The position numbers were made by a program, and so were the translations under genes. A DNA stretch of 64,000 nucleotides from Pseudomonas putida S13.1.2. GTDB taxonomy: Bacteria; Pseudomonadota; Gammaproteobacteria; Pseudomonadales; Pseudomonadaceae. Position 1 is the first letter of the stretch. Every line of letters begins with the position of its first letter. The stretch is from NCBI RefSeq assembly GCF_000498395.2, contig NZ_CP010979.1, positions 4,092,001-4,156,000 on the forward strand, written 5' to 3'. A model generated the notes under the pieces. That model worked only from the letters and a program-made list of their open reading frames with translations. It made no database searches and was not told the origin of the DNA. Positions 42,588 through 51,818 of the stretch are shown here, piece after piece.

Positions 42588-44327
42588 CTAGCCTTTCACT
42601 GGCGCCACGGCCAGCTCTACCCGCTCGCTCTTCTTGATCACCGCATACACCACCGCCGTCAGCAGGCTACCCGCCACGATCGCCAGCAAATACAGCAAGG
42701 CATGGTTGATCGCATTGGGGATCAGCAGCACGAACAAGCCGCCATGCGGCGCCATCAGCTTGCAACCGAAGTACATCGACAACGCTCCGGTCAATGCACC
42801 GCCGACCACGCTGGCCGGAATTACCCGCAGCGGGTCTTTGGCAGCAAACGGGATCGCCCCTTCGGAAATGAAGCACAGCCCCAGCGCCAAGGCGGCCTTG
42901 CCCGCCTCGCGCTCGCTCTGGGCGAACTTGCGCCGGGCCAGAAAGGTGGCGATGCCCAGGCCGATCGGCGGCACCATGCCGGCGGCCATGGTCGCCGCCA
43001 TCGGTGCGTAGCTCGACGACGCCAGCAGCCCCACCGAGAAGGCATAGGCGGCCTTGTTGATCGGCCCACCCAGGTCGACACACATCATGCCGCCCAGCAA
43101 CAGCCCCAGCAGAATGGCATTGGTGGTGCCCATGCTGTCGAGGAAGTGCGTGAGGCCTTCGAGCATGGCTGCCACCGGCTGGCCGACCACATAGATCATC
43201 ACCAGGCCGGTGATCAGGCTGGCCAGCAGCGGAATGATCAGGATCGGCTTGAGCGCCTCCAGGCTGCTGGGCAAGCGCGCCCAGCGGGCAATGGCCTTGG
43301 CGCTGTATCCGGCAATGAAGCCGGCGACGATGCCACCGATGAAGCCGGCACCCAAGGTGCTGGCCAGCAGGCCACCGATCATGCCCGGCGCAAGCCCCGG
43401 GCGGTCGGCGATGGACCAGGCGATATAGCCCGCCAGCAGCGGCACCATTAGCTTGAACGCAGCCTCCCCGCCGATTTGCATCAACGCAGCCGGCAAGGTG
43501 CCCGGCTGTTTGTAGGCCTCGATGCCGAACACGAACGACAGGGCAATCAGCAGGCCGCCAGCCACCACCATGGGCAGCATGAACGACACGCCGGTGAGCA
43601 GGTGCTTGTACACACCGGTCTTTTCACCCTTCGCTGTCGTGGCCGCCGCTGCGGCATCGGCGCTGTTTTCCACCTTGGCTTCGGCCAGGGCTTTGTCCAG
43701 GGTGGCAGGTGCCTGCTTGAGTGCAATGCCGGTGCCGCATCGGTAGATGCGCTTGCCGGCAAACCGCGCGGTCGGCACTTCAATGTCAGCAGCCAGCAGC
43801 ACCACATCCGCTTCAGCGATGGCTTGGGCTGACAAAGGGTTGCGCGCACCGACCGAGCCTTGGGTCTCGACCGTGAGCTGATAACCCATTTGCTGTGCGG
43901 CTTGCTGCAAGGCCTCCGCCGCCATGAAGGTGTGCGCGACGCCCGTCGGGCAGGCAGTGACCGCAACGATGCGTGTGCCCGTGCTGCCAACCTCGGCCGG
44001 CGCACCTGCTGCAGCTAGCAGCAGTTGGGCATTGGCCGCCGCTTCGTCGAGGAAGCCCTCGCGGTCGGCCAGGGCCTGGGCGGGCGTGCTCTGGTACACG
44101 CGCTTGCCAACGAAGCGGGCCAGGTCCACCGGGCCGGTGCTGACCACCAGCACCCAGTCGGCCTCAGCGATCTGCGCGGCGCTCAGTTGCCGCTCGGGGT
44201 GCCCGGCATCCTGCACTTCCACACTGGTGCTCCAGCCGCGCCGCTGGGCAGCGGCAGACAGCAAGCGCGCGCTCAGCACACTCGACACCTGGCCGTTGGG
44301 GCAGGCGGTGACAATGGCAATGTTCAT
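42588..44327 (-). CDS. fruA: Fructose PTS permease, EIIB'-EIIB-EIIC
   Basis: 579 residues from ATG 44327, whose ATGA overlaps the fruK stop; an in-frame TTG two codons earlier is less likely. The N-terminal IIB' domain (IVTACPNGQVSSVLSARLL) is followed near residue 120 by the true IIB domain, whose VTACPTGVAHTFMAAEAL holds the phosphorylated Cys. The IIC membrane domain follows from about 240 (KHLLTGVSFMLPMVVAGGLLIALSF) to the end. It imports fructose and phosphorylates it to fructose 1-phosphate. Last gene of the fruBKA operon. A REP pair lies downstream. Confidence 0.95.
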   Translation of the reverse strand: MNIAIVTACPNGQVSSVLSARLLSAAAQRRGWSTSVEVQDAGHPERQLSAAQIAEADWVLVVSTGPVDLARFVGKRVYQSTPAQALADREGFLDEAAANAQLLLAAAGAPAEVGSTGTRIVAVTACPTGVAHTFMAAEALQQAAQQMGYQLTVETQGSVGARNPLSAQAIAEADVVLLAADIEVPTARFAGKRIYRCGTGIALKQAPATLDKALAEAKVENSADAAAAATTAKGEKTGVYKHLLTGVSFMLPMVVAGGLLIALSFVFGIEAYKQPGTLPAALMQIGGEAAFKLMVPLLAGYIAWSIADRPGLAPGMIGGLLASTLGAGFIGGIVAGFIAGYSAKAIARWARLPSSLEALKPILIIPLLASLITGLVMIYVVGQPVAAMLEGLTHFLDSMGTTNAILLGLLLGGMMCVDLGGPINKAAYAFSVGLLASSSYAPMAATMAAGMVPPIGLGIATFLARRKFAQSEREAGKAALALGLCFISEGAIPFAAKDPLRVIPASVVGGALTGALSMYFGCKLMAPHGGLFVLLIPNAINHALLYLLAIVAGSLLTAVVYAVIKKSERVELAVAPVKG

Positions 44328-45271
44328 CGGCAACCCTCTTGTTGTTCTGTCAGTTGCACCGCGGCTTCCAGTCGCGCCAGCTGCTCACGGTCACGGATGC
44401 CGAAGCCAACCTGGGTGACGGCCTGGGCGGCAATCGCCGTGGCACGGGCCAGCGTCTGCGCAGGGGCCTCGCCCTGCAGCAGGCCATGGACCATGCCGGC
44501 CACCAGCGAATCCCCCGCCCCTACCGTGCTGGCAATCGTTACCTTGGGCGGGCAGGCATGCAGGGCCAGGTCGCGGGCGAACCAGCTGACGCCCTGCTCG
44601 CCCGCAGACACCACGACGTGTTCGACACCGCTGGCCAACAGCTGCGCGGCAGCGGCGCGCTGCTGCGCCGGGTTATCCACAGCCTGGCCCAGCACTTCGC
44701 CAAGCTCTTCGGTATTGGGTTTTACCAACCAGGGCGCGCTTTGCAGGCCGGCGCGCAAGGCTTCGCCGCTGCTGTCCAGCGCCACCTTCAGGCCAAGGGC
44801 CTTCAAGCGGTCCAGTAACTGGCGGAACCAGTCGGCGCTGATCCCTCGCGGCAGGCTGCCCGCCACCACCACGGCATCGTGCCCCGGGGCGACCTGCTGC
44901 AGGCGCTGCAGCAAGGCACTGCATGCCGCCTCGTCGACCTCCGGGCCTTGGCCATTGATGTCCGTGACGCGGCCATCGGCCTCAACCAGCTTGATGTTGC
45001 TGCGGGTTTCGCCCGGCACGCGAACAAAGCAGTCGGTAAAGCCGCGCCAGTCGATCAGCGCCTCGAACGGCTGCAGGTTATCGCGCCCGAGGAAACCAGC
45101 AACGGTCACGCTGTGCCCCAGGTCGGCCAATACCTGGGCAACGTTCAGCCCTTTGCCCGCCGCGTGGCTCTGTTGGGCCTGGCTGCGGTTGACCTGCCCC
45201 GGGCGCAGGGTATCGAGGCCGATGGTGATATCCAGCGCCGGGTTCAGGGTGAGGGTGAGGATCTTGGCCAT
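44324..45271 (-). CDS. fruK: 1-phosphofructokinase
   Basis: 315 residues. PfkB-family sugar kinase: the N-terminal ILTLTLNPALDITIGLD with AAGKGLNVAQVLADLG (GG-type substrate region), and the C-terminal anion-hole motif STVGAGDSLVAGMVHGLL with the catalytic Asp. It converts fructose 1-phosphate to fructose 1,6-bisphosphate, and in doing so removes the Cra effector. It is immediately adjacent to fruB (no gap) and overlaps fruA by 4 bases, so expression is coupled. Confidence 0.95.
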   Translation of the reverse strand: MAKILTLTLNPALDITIGLDTLRPGQVNRSQAQQSHAAGKGLNVAQVLADLGHSVTVAGFLGRDNLQPFEALIDWRGFTDCFVRVPGETRSNIKLVEADGRVTDINGQGPEVDEAACSALLQRLQQVAPGHDAVVVAGSLPRGISADWFRQLLDRLKALGLKVALDSSGEALRAGLQSAPWLVKPNTEELGEVLGQAVDNPAQQRAAAAQLLASGVEHVVVSAGEQGVSWFARDLALHACPPKVTIASTVGAGDSLVAGMVHGLLQGEAPAQTLARATAIAAQAVTQVGFGIRDREQLARLEAAVQLTEQQEGCR

Positions 45272-48124
45272 TCAGTAACGCTCCACCAGCGCGCGAACCG
45301 CTGCGGCGCTGTCTTGTTGCAGGGCCTCGCGCGCCAGGGCGCGGGCCGTCTGATGATCGGCCTGGCGCACCAGGGCCTTGACTTCGGCGATGCTGCGCGC
45401 GGAGACGCTGAGTTCGTCCACGTCCAGCCCCAGCAGCACAGGTACTGCCTGCGGATCGGCCGCCAGCTCGCCGCATACACCCACCCACTTGCCGTGGGCA
45501 TGGGCGGCGCGCACGGTCATGTCGATCAGGCTCAATACCGCCGGGTGCAGGCCGTCGGCCTGGGCCGAAAGGCTGGGGTGGCCACGGTCGATGGCCAGGG
45601 TGTATTGGGTCAGGTCGTTGGTGCCGATACTGAAGAAGTCCACTTCGCGGGCCAGTTGCGCGGCCAGCAGGGCCGCCGAAGGCACCTCGACCATGATGCC
45701 CAGTTGCAGGTCGGCCACCGGGATTTCTGCACGCAGGCGCTCGACCATGGCCCGCGCCTCGCGCCACTCATGCACCTGGCCCACCATCGGGAACATGATG
45801 CGCAGCGGGCGCTGGTCGGCAGCCCTGAGCAAGGCGCGCAGCTGGTCTTCCATCACTTGCGGGCGTTGCAAGGTCAGGCGTACGCCACGCACGCCTAGGA
45901 AGGGGTTTTCCTCGGCGGTGATCGGCCAGTACGGCAGCGGCTTGTCGCCGCCAACATCGAGGGTGCGCACCACCAGCGGCCGCCCGTCCAGGCCATCGAG
46001 CACACGACGGTACTCGGCCTCCTGGGTGGCAACGTCCGGGGCCTGGGGGTGGGCCATGAAAATCAGTTCGGTGCGCAGCAAGCCGACACCTTCGGCGCCC
46101 TGCTCCACCACTTTGGCGATACCGCTGCTCTCGCCAATGTTGGCGAACACTTCCACGGCGTGGCCATCCCGGGTGACGGCCGGTTCGAAACGGTTGGCCC
46201 AGGCGGCCTGCAAACGCTGTTCGCGCGCATCACGTTCGGCCAGGGCGCGTTGCAATTCATCCTGCGCCGGCGCCACGCTGACCACGCCGCGCTGGCCATC
46301 AAGCAGCAACGGGGTGCCCGCTTCCAGCAGCAGGATCGCCGCCCCTGCGCCCACCACAGCCGGGATGCCCAAGGCACGGGCGACGATGGCGCTGTGTGCA
46401 GTGGCGCCACCCTGGGCAGTGACGATACCGGCGACCCGGCTTGGGTCCAGCCGGGCGACATCGGACGGGCCGACTTCGGTCATCACCAGTACGTAGGGTT
46501 GCTCGGGCTCAGCCTGGGCGTGCACACCGCACAACTGCGCCAGTACGCGGCGGCCGATGTCGCGCAAGTCAGCGGCGCGCTCGGCCAGCAGGGCATCGTG
46601 CAACGCCTCTTGCTGGCGCGCCGCTGCCTCGATCACAGCCATCCACGCCGCCGCAGCGCTCTCCCCCTGGGCAAGGCGCTGCTCGACATCATCGGTCAAG
46701 GCCGGGTCGGCGAGCATTTCCTGGTGCGTGACGAAAATTTCGCCAATGGCCTTGTCGCTGCGCTGTACCAAGGCCTGCAGCTCACTGTCCACCGTTGCCA
46801 TGGCCTGGCGCAGCTTGTGCCGTTCCTGGGCACAGGATTCACCCCGCAGGGGGTAGTCGAACTCACGCTCGACACACACATGGGCAGGGCCACTGGCAAT
46901 GCCGGGGGCAGCGCCCACGCCCTGAACGCGGCTACCGGCTGCGGGGGCTTGCAGCACTTGGGCCGCAACACTGGCAAGGGGCTCGACACTTTGCGGCAGC
47001 GGCTCCACTTCTTCACCCAGGCCTTGTTCAATAGCGGCCAGCAGTACCGGCAAGGCATCGGCGGCGATACCCGGCTCGGCCACCAGTTCCAGGGCCTGGC
47101 CACGACGTGCACCGAGGCTGAGCAGCTTGCTCAGGCTCTTCACCGACACCGCCGGCTGCGCGCTGTCGACCAGGCGTATGCGGATTTCCCCTTCGAAGCC
47201 TTTCGCCAGTTGCGCCAGCACCTTGGCCGGGCGGGCATGCAGGCCATGCGGGTTGGCCAGCACGATGCGCGCGCTAGGCCAGTCCGCTGGCGCCTCGCCG
47301 CCCAGCACTGCCAGTACCGCACGGCTGCTGGTGGCCTGGTAGAGCATCTGCCCGCGGCCTTCGATCAGCACTTCGCACAGGCGCTCAAGCAGGGCCTGGT
47401 GAGCAGCGCCAAGGCTGGCCAGGCAGAACAGGCCATTGAGCGGCTGGTCGCGGTAACGCAGGGGCTGCTGTGGGGTAATAAAGGCCAGGCCCGGCTGGCG
47501 CACCTGGCGCTCGCTGTGCAGCCACCACAGGCCCTCGCCCAGCGGCAGCGGCTCGGCCTGCTGCAGCACAGCGGCAAAACCGCTATCGACACAGTCGGCA
47601 CGCTGCAACAGGCGGGCACCACGCCAGGCCAGTTCGTCGAAGTCTTCAGCCGGCAGGTTCAGGCCGACCAGTTGCGCATCCAGCGCCAGCTCTTGGGGCG
47701 CGCCTTGCAGCAGCTTGAGCAGCGCTTCGGCGGAACTGGCACGGCGCAGCGCTTCGGCCAGGTCGGTTTCGCCCAAAGCGCGGGTCAGCAGTTGCAGCAA
47801 GCGCAGGTGTTCGTCGGAACGGGCGGCGATACCGATGGCCAGGTAGACCATTTGCCCATCGCCCCAGTCCACACCTTCGGGAAACTGCAGCAGGCGCACG
47901 CCGGTGGCATACACCAGGTCACGGGTTTGCGGGGTGCCATGGGGGATGGCGATGCCCTGGCCAAGGAAGGTGGAGCCTTGCGCCTCGCGGTCCTGCAGCC
48001 CTTGCAGGTACCCCTGTGCGACAAGGCCATCAGCAACCAGCCGGTCCGCCAGCAGGCGCAACACCTCGGCCTTGTCGGCGGCCGTCTGGCCCATGGCTAT
48101 CTGCTCCTTGGCGAGTTCGAGCAT
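45272..48124 (-). CDS. fruB: Fructose PTS multiphosphoryl-transfer protein EIIA-HPr-EI
   Basis: 950 residues, behind AGGAG. Three phosphocarrier parts are in one chain. EIIA(Fru) has the phosphorylated His62 in GIAIPHGTPQ. The HPr domain has ANPHGLHARPAKVLAQL near residue 295. The enzyme I domain (about 395-950) has the active His in GGATAHSAIVARALGIPAVVG near 576 and the PEP-binding region LGVRGVRLTLQRP. It passes phosphate from PEP to FruA. A three-part fusion of this kind is the known P. putida arrangement. First gene of the operon, transcribed from the shared region with cra. Confidence 0.95.
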   Translation of the reverse strand: MLELAKEQIAMGQTAADKAEVLRLLADRLVADGLVAQGYLQGLQDREAQGSTFLGQGIAIPHGTPQTRDLVYATGVRLLQFPEGVDWGDGQMVYLAIGIAARSDEHLRLLQLLTRALGETDLAEALRRASSAEALLKLLQGAPQELALDAQLVGLNLPAEDFDELAWRGARLLQRADCVDSGFAAVLQQAEPLPLGEGLWWLHSERQVRQPGLAFITPQQPLRYRDQPLNGLFCLASLGAAHQALLERLCEVLIEGRGQMLYQATSSRAVLAVLGGEAPADWPSARIVLANPHGLHARPAKVLAQLAKGFEGEIRIRLVDSAQPAVSVKSLSKLLSLGARRGQALELVAEPGIAADALPVLLAAIEQGLGEEVEPLPQSVEPLASVAAQVLQAPAAGSRVQGVGAAPGIASGPAHVCVEREFDYPLRGESCAQERHKLRQAMATVDSELQALVQRSDKAIGEIFVTHQEMLADPALTDDVEQRLAQGESAAAAWMAVIEAAARQQEALHDALLAERAADLRDIGRRVLAQLCGVHAQAEPEQPYVLVMTEVGPSDVARLDPSRVAGIVTAQGGATAHSAIVARALGIPAVVGAGAAILLLEAGTPLLLDGQRGVVSVAPAQDELQRALAERDAREQRLQAAWANRFEPAVTRDGHAVEVFANIGESSGIAKVVEQGAEGVGLLRTELIFMAHPQAPDVATQEAEYRRVLDGLDGRPLVVRTLDVGGDKPLPYWPITAEENPFLGVRGVRLTLQRPQVMEDQLRALLRAADQRPLRIMFPMVGQVHEWREARAMVERLRAEIPVADLQLGIMVEVPSAALLAAQLAREVDFFSIGTNDLTQYTLAIDRGHPSLSAQADGLHPAVLSLIDMTVRAAHAHGKWVGVCGELAADPQAVPVLLGLDVDELSVSARSIAEVKALVRQADHQTARALAREALQQDSAAAVRALVERY

Positions 48125-48239
48125 GACCTTCTCCTTTTGCAGTTCCCGGTCGGGTACTGGAGTATTGTTGTGAAATTCACTTGAAGGGCCAGTTCAACAG
48201 CCTTGCACAGGTGGCAGCCGAGGCAGAAAATTCGGCAGC

Positions 48240-48251
48240 TGAAACGTTTAA
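48240..48251 (-). promoter_or_regulatory. Cra operator in the fruB-cra intergenic region
   Basis: The minus strand reads TTAAACGTTTCA, which matches the operator reported for P. putida Cra in front of fruBKA. It lies 116 bases upstream of the fruB ATG and 158 upstream of the cra GTG. The FruR/Cra repressor is released by fructose 1-phosphate, so fructose uptake would induce the operon. The rest of the 284-base gap should hold both promoters, but no clear -10 was assigned. Confidence 0.8.
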
Positions 48252-48408
48252 TCTGACCAGACGGCCACGTTACTCGATAATCTGCCCGGTAAAAAGCCCC
48301 ATCCTGTCGGACAATTGCGACAATGGTCGTCTGCGCATGGCGCCAGCGCCGGGTCAAAATACCCGGTCCGGCCTCACAGCCAGCCCCGGAAATAACAAGG
48401 AAAATTCG

Positions 48409-49404
48409 GTGAAACTCAGCGATATCGCCCGTCTGGCCGGTGTGTCCGTGACCACGGCCAGCTACGTCATCAACGGCAAGGCTGAACAGCAGCGCATCAG
48501 CAACAGCACTGTCGAACGGGTGCGCGCGGTGGTCGAAGCCCACGGCTTCACACCCAACCCGCAGGCCGCTGGCCTGCGCAGCCGACACACCCGCACCCTG
48601 GGCTTCATTCTCCCGGATCTGGAGAACCCCAGCTACGCCCGCATCGCCAAGCAGCTGGAGCAAGGCGCCCGCGCCCGTGGCTACCAGTTGCTGATCGCCA
48701 GCAGCGATGACCAGCCCGACAGCGAGCGCCAGTTGCAGCAACTGTTCCGCGCGCGCCGTTGTGATGCCCTGTTCGTCGCCAGCTGCCTGCCGCCAGAAGA
48801 CGACAGCTACCGTGAATTGCAGGACAAAGGCCTGCCGGTGATAGCCATTGACCGCCGCCTGGACCCTGAGCACTTCTGCTCGGTGATCAGCGATGATCGC
48901 GATGCCAGCCGCCAACTGGCCGCCAGCCTGCTCAACGCAGCACCACGCAGCATTGCCCTGATTGGCGCACGCCCCGAGCTGTCGGTGAGCCAGGCGCGTG
49001 CCGGCGGGTTCGACGAAGCCCTGCAAGGCTATGCCGGTGAAGTCCGTCGCTACCAGGGCGAAGCGTTCAGCCGTGGGTGCGGCCAGCGCCTTATGCAACA
49101 GCTTATCAATGACCTGGGCGGTCTGCCGGATGCCCTGGTGACCACCTCGTACGTGTTGCTGCAAGGGGTGTTCGACACCCTGCAGGCGCGCCCTGCCGAC
49201 TCGCGCCAGTTGCAGCTGGGCACCTTTGGTGACAACCAGTTGCTCGACTTCCTGCCACTGCCGGTCAATGCCATGGCCCAGCAGCATGGCCTGATTGCCG
49301 CCACCGCGCTGGAACTGGCGCTGGCCGCGATCGAGGAGAAACGCTACGAACCGGGCGTGCATGCCGTCGGCCGCACCTTCAAACAGCGCATTACGGCGGC
49401 CTGA
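48409..49404 (+). CDS. cra: Catabolite repressor-activator Cra (FruR), LacI family
   Basis: 331 residues from GTG 48409, with AAGGA 8 bases upstream. The frame is open further upstream, but the LacI-type DNA-binding domain starts exactly here (KLSDIARLAGVSVTTASYVI, then the hinge NPQAAGLRSRHTRTLGFILP). The C-terminal part is a periplasmic-binding-protein-like effector domain. It represses fruBKA until bound by fructose 1-phosphate. It is divergent from fruB with an operator between them. The tatD-type gene follows after 2 bases, probably in the same transcript. Confidence 0.95.
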   Translation: MKLSDIARLAGVSVTTASYVINGKAEQQRISNSTVERVRAVVEAHGFTPNPQAAGLRSRHTRTLGFILPDLENPSYARIAKQLEQGARARGYQLLIASSDDQPDSERQLQQLFRARRCDALFVASCLPPEDDSYRELQDKGLPVIAIDRRLDPEHFCSVISDDRDASRQLAASLLNAAPRSIALIGARPELSVSQARAGGFDEALQGYAGEVRRYQGEAFSRGCGQRLMQQLINDLGGLPDALVTTSYVLLQGVFDTLQARPADSRQLQLGTFGDNQLLDFLPLPVNAMAQQHGLIAATALELALAAIEEKRYEPGVHAVGRTFKQRITAA

Positions 49405-49406
49405 AC

Positions 49407-50183
49407 ATGCGCCTGATCGACACCCACACCCATCTGGACTTCCCTGAGTTCGACGCCGACCGCCCGCGTGTGCTGGCCAACGCAGCGGCACGCGGAGTGG
49501 AACGGATGGTGGTACTGGGGGTTTACCAGGCGAATTTCCAACGGGTGTGGGACCTGGCCTGCGCCGATCAGCGCCTGTTTGCAGCATTTGGCCTGCACCC
49601 GGTGTACCTCGACCAGCATCGCCCAGAGCATTTGACGCAATTGCGCGAATGGCTGGCGCGCCTGCACGGCGACCCACGGCTGTGCGCCGTGGGTGAGTTT
49701 GGCCTGGACTACTACCTCGAAGACCTGGACAAGACGCATCAACAGGCGCTGTTCGAAGCGCAACTGCAAATGGCCTGCGACTTCGGCCTGCCTGCGCTTT
49801 TGCACGTGCGCCGCAGCCATGCCCAGGTGATCGCCACGCTCAAGCGCTACAAGCCGGCGCGGGCGGGCGTGATTCATGCGTTTGCCGGCAGTTACGAAGA
49901 GGCACGTGAATACATCAAGCTTGGCTTTCGCCTTGGGCTTGGCGGTGCCGGCACCTGGCCGCAGGCGCTGCGGCTGCGCAAGACCCTGGCGCGGCTGCCA
50001 CTGGAGAGCGTGGTGCTGGAGACCGATTCGCCGGATATGGCGCCGGTGATGTACCCGGGGGAACGGAACAGCCCGGAGCATCTGCCGGACATTGCCGGGG
50101 CGCTGGCCCAGGTGATGGGCGTGGATGTAGAGGCGCTGGCGCAGGCCAGTAGCCGCAATGCTTGCGAGTTGTTTGGCTGGTGA
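49407..50183 (+). CDS. TatD-family metal-dependent hydrolase (YjjV-like)
   Basis: 258 residues. The metal-binding HxH motif is DTHTHLDFPEFD near residue 6. Further ligands are in AVGEFGLDYY (Glu near 97), LPALLHVRRSH (His), GVIHAFAGSYEEA (His) and LETDSPDMAP (Asp near 208), as expected for TatD nucleases. Members act as 3'-5' deoxyribonucleases or related phosphohydrolases. The sequence is closer to the YjjV branch. It is located 2 bases after cra. A REP pair follows. Confidence 0.9.
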   Translation: MRLIDTHTHLDFPEFDADRPRVLANAAARGVERMVVLGVYQANFQRVWDLACADQRLFAAFGLHPVYLDQHRPEHLTQLREWLARLHGDPRLCAVGEFGLDYYLEDLDKTHQQALFEAQLQMACDFGLPALLHVRRSHAQVIATLKRYKPARAGVIHAFAGSYEEAREYIKLGFRLGLGGAGTWPQALRLRKTLARLPLESVVLETDSPDMAPVMYPGERNSPEHLPDIAGALAQVMGVDVEALAQASSRNACELFGW

Positions 50184-50203
50184 AACTCAGGTGAACGCGT
50201 TTC

Positions 50204-50322
50204 TTGTGGGAGCGGCCTTGCGTCGCGAAAGGGCTGCACAGCAGCCCCGAAACCTCAGCTTCGCCGCTTAAATTGCTGGGGCCGCTCTGCGGCCCTTTCG
50301 CGACGCAAGGCCGCTCCCACAA
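50204..50322. repeat. REP pair (GTGGGAGCGGCCTTGCGTCGCG type)
   Basis: Inverted arms ttgtgggagcggccttgcgt ... and its reverse complement ending gctcccacaa, between convergent tatD-type and ampE genes; probably also a 3' end for both. Confidence 0.85.
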
Positions 50323-50330
50323 GCTTCAGA

Positions 50331-51161
50331 TCAGACCAGCACGGTCCACAGCGCGAACCCGGCATACCACAGCACCGCACAGCGCAGCAGCAGCTCCCAC
50401 AGGCTGTCCAGCCGCCCCAAACCACGCTGGCTGTCTTCTTCATCGGGAATGTCATCGGCAATGCGCCCCACCCGCGCCACCAGGTGCGCAGCACTGATGT
50501 GCCAGTTGAGCACCTCGTGCAGCATCACCCGGGTCACTGCGAGGAAGTTGCCCACCAGCGCAAAGCTCAACGCCAGCATGCGAACCGGTAGCCAGTCCAT
50601 GATGTGCCGCAGTTGTTCGGCACGCGCCTTCAGCTCCGGCTGCTGGCTGTGCTCGCCGCACAGCGCCAACAGGCGATAAGCCAGCGCCGCACCAGGCCCC
50701 AGCACGAAATACCAGAAAATCACCGCAAAAAAGCCTTGGTACACCTGCCACAACAGGTTGCCCTGCACACGGACCAACAGGCTATGCGGCTCATCCGCCA
50801 CCACGCCCAGGTCGCGCTCTGCAACATGCAGCGCCGCTTGATCATCACCGCGCCGCCAGGCATCACGGAACGGGCCCAGCGACGCCTTGGCATCGCCACG
50901 GCCCAGGCTGTAGACCAATACCAGCAGATGCACCGGCAAGGCCAACAGCCCATAGGCCACCGGTTCCAGCACATGCAGCAGCAACACCAGCAGCGCTACC
51001 GGTGCCAACACCACGATGGTCAGCGTCCACCAAGGGTGCACCTTGCCACCGCGTTCCAGGCGAACCAGCTCGCCCAGGAAGAACCCATCACGCTGCACTT
51101 GATGGCGCAGGGCCGAAAATTTCTCGACCCACAGCGCCAGCAACAACACCAGAAAACTCAT
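50331..51161 (-). CDS. ampE: AmpE, inner-membrane protein
   Basis: 276 residues from ATG 51161, whose ATGA overlaps the ampD stop. Membrane segments are at the N-terminus (MSFLVLLLALWV), about 42-80 (WTLTIVVLAPVALLVLLLHVL then GLLALPVHLLVLVYSLG), about 150-170 (FFAVIFWYFVLGPGAALAYRLL) and at the end (LLLRCAVLWYAGFALWTVLV). AmpE is encoded with AmpD and takes part in beta-lactamase induction and wall recycling in an ill-defined way (CobD/CbiB-like fold). The pair ampD-ampE next to nadC is standard in Pseudomonas. Confidence 0.9.
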   Translation of the reverse strand: MSFLVLLLALWVEKFSALRHQVQRDGFFLGELVRLERGGKVHPWWTLTIVVLAPVALLVLLLHVLEPVAYGLLALPVHLLVLVYSLGRGDAKASLGPFRDAWRRGDDQAALHVAERDLGVVADEPHSLLVRVQGNLLWQVYQGFFAVIFWYFVLGPGAALAYRLLALCGEHSQQPELKARAEQLRHIMDWLPVRMLALSFALVGNFLAVTRVMLHEVLNWHISAAHLVARVGRIADDIPDEEDSQRGLGRLDSLWELLLRCAVLWYAGFALWTVLV

Positions 51162-51730
51162 GCCTTGTCCTCGTTGTGCAACAACGCTTCGCGGTAGCGC
51201 GGCCAATCGAAGGACGGGCCGGGGTCGGTCTTGCGTTGCGGGGCAATGTCGCTGTGGCCCTGAATGCGGCCCAGGTCGATGGCCGGCCAGGCGCTACGAA
51301 TGTGCCGGGTAAGCTCCTCCAGCACGCCATATTGAGCATCGGTATAGGGCAGCTCGTCAGTCCCCTCCAGCTCGATGCCGATGGAAAAATCGTTGCAGCC
51401 TTCGCGCCCGTCGAAGCACGACACACCCGCGTGCCAGGCGCGATCGAGCAACGAAACGAACTGGGTCACCGCGCCGTCACGCTCGACGAACAGGTGCGCC
51501 GACACGGTCAGGTGGCCGATGCTGGCGAAATAAGGGTGTTCGTTGGGGTCCAGCCGGTTCTGGAAGAACTGCTGCACCTTGCCGGTACCAAAACAGGCCG
51601 GCGGCAGGCTGATGTTGTGTATCACCAGCAGGGAAACTGATTCGCCTTCGGGGCGGGCATTGAAGTTCGGCGAGGGGCAGTGGGTGATTCCGATTCCGTG
51701 GAACCAGCCAGTGGCACGGTCCAATTGCAT
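51158..51730 (-). CDS. ampD: 1,6-anhydro-N-acetylmuramyl-L-alanine amidase AmpD
   Basis: 190 residues from ATG 51730; the longer open frame upstream runs into non-conserved sequence. Amidase_2 fold with Zn ligands in LLVIHNISLPP (His near 34), in GHSDIAPQRKTDPGPSFDW (His near 155 and Asp near 165), matching AmpD of enterobacteria. It cleaves the stem peptide from anhydro-muropeptides in the cytoplasm, keeping AmpR-activating muropeptides low. Loss of AmpD derepresses AmpC in relatives; here the gene looks intact. Confidence 0.95.
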   Translation of the reverse strand: MQLDRATGWFHGIGITHCPSPNFNARPEGESVSLLVIHNISLPPACFGTGKVQQFFQNRLDPNEHPYFASIGHLTVSAHLFVERDGAVTQFVSLLDRAWHAGVSCFDGREGCNDFSIGIELEGTDELPYTDAQYGVLEELTRHIRSAWPAIDLGRIQGHSDIAPQRKTDPGPSFDWPRYREALLHNEDKA

Positions 51731-51818
51731 GGGGCAAATCCTGAAAGCGCCTTGAACAGAGCCACAGTATGCCCTGCCGTCAACACCGTTTGCATGTGAA
51801 TGATTGTAATGTTGCCGC

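Noticed and set aside
46049..48184. 711-codon plus-strand frame opposite fruB
   Set aside because: fruB on the other strand has all three phosphocarrier active sites; this frame is a shadow.
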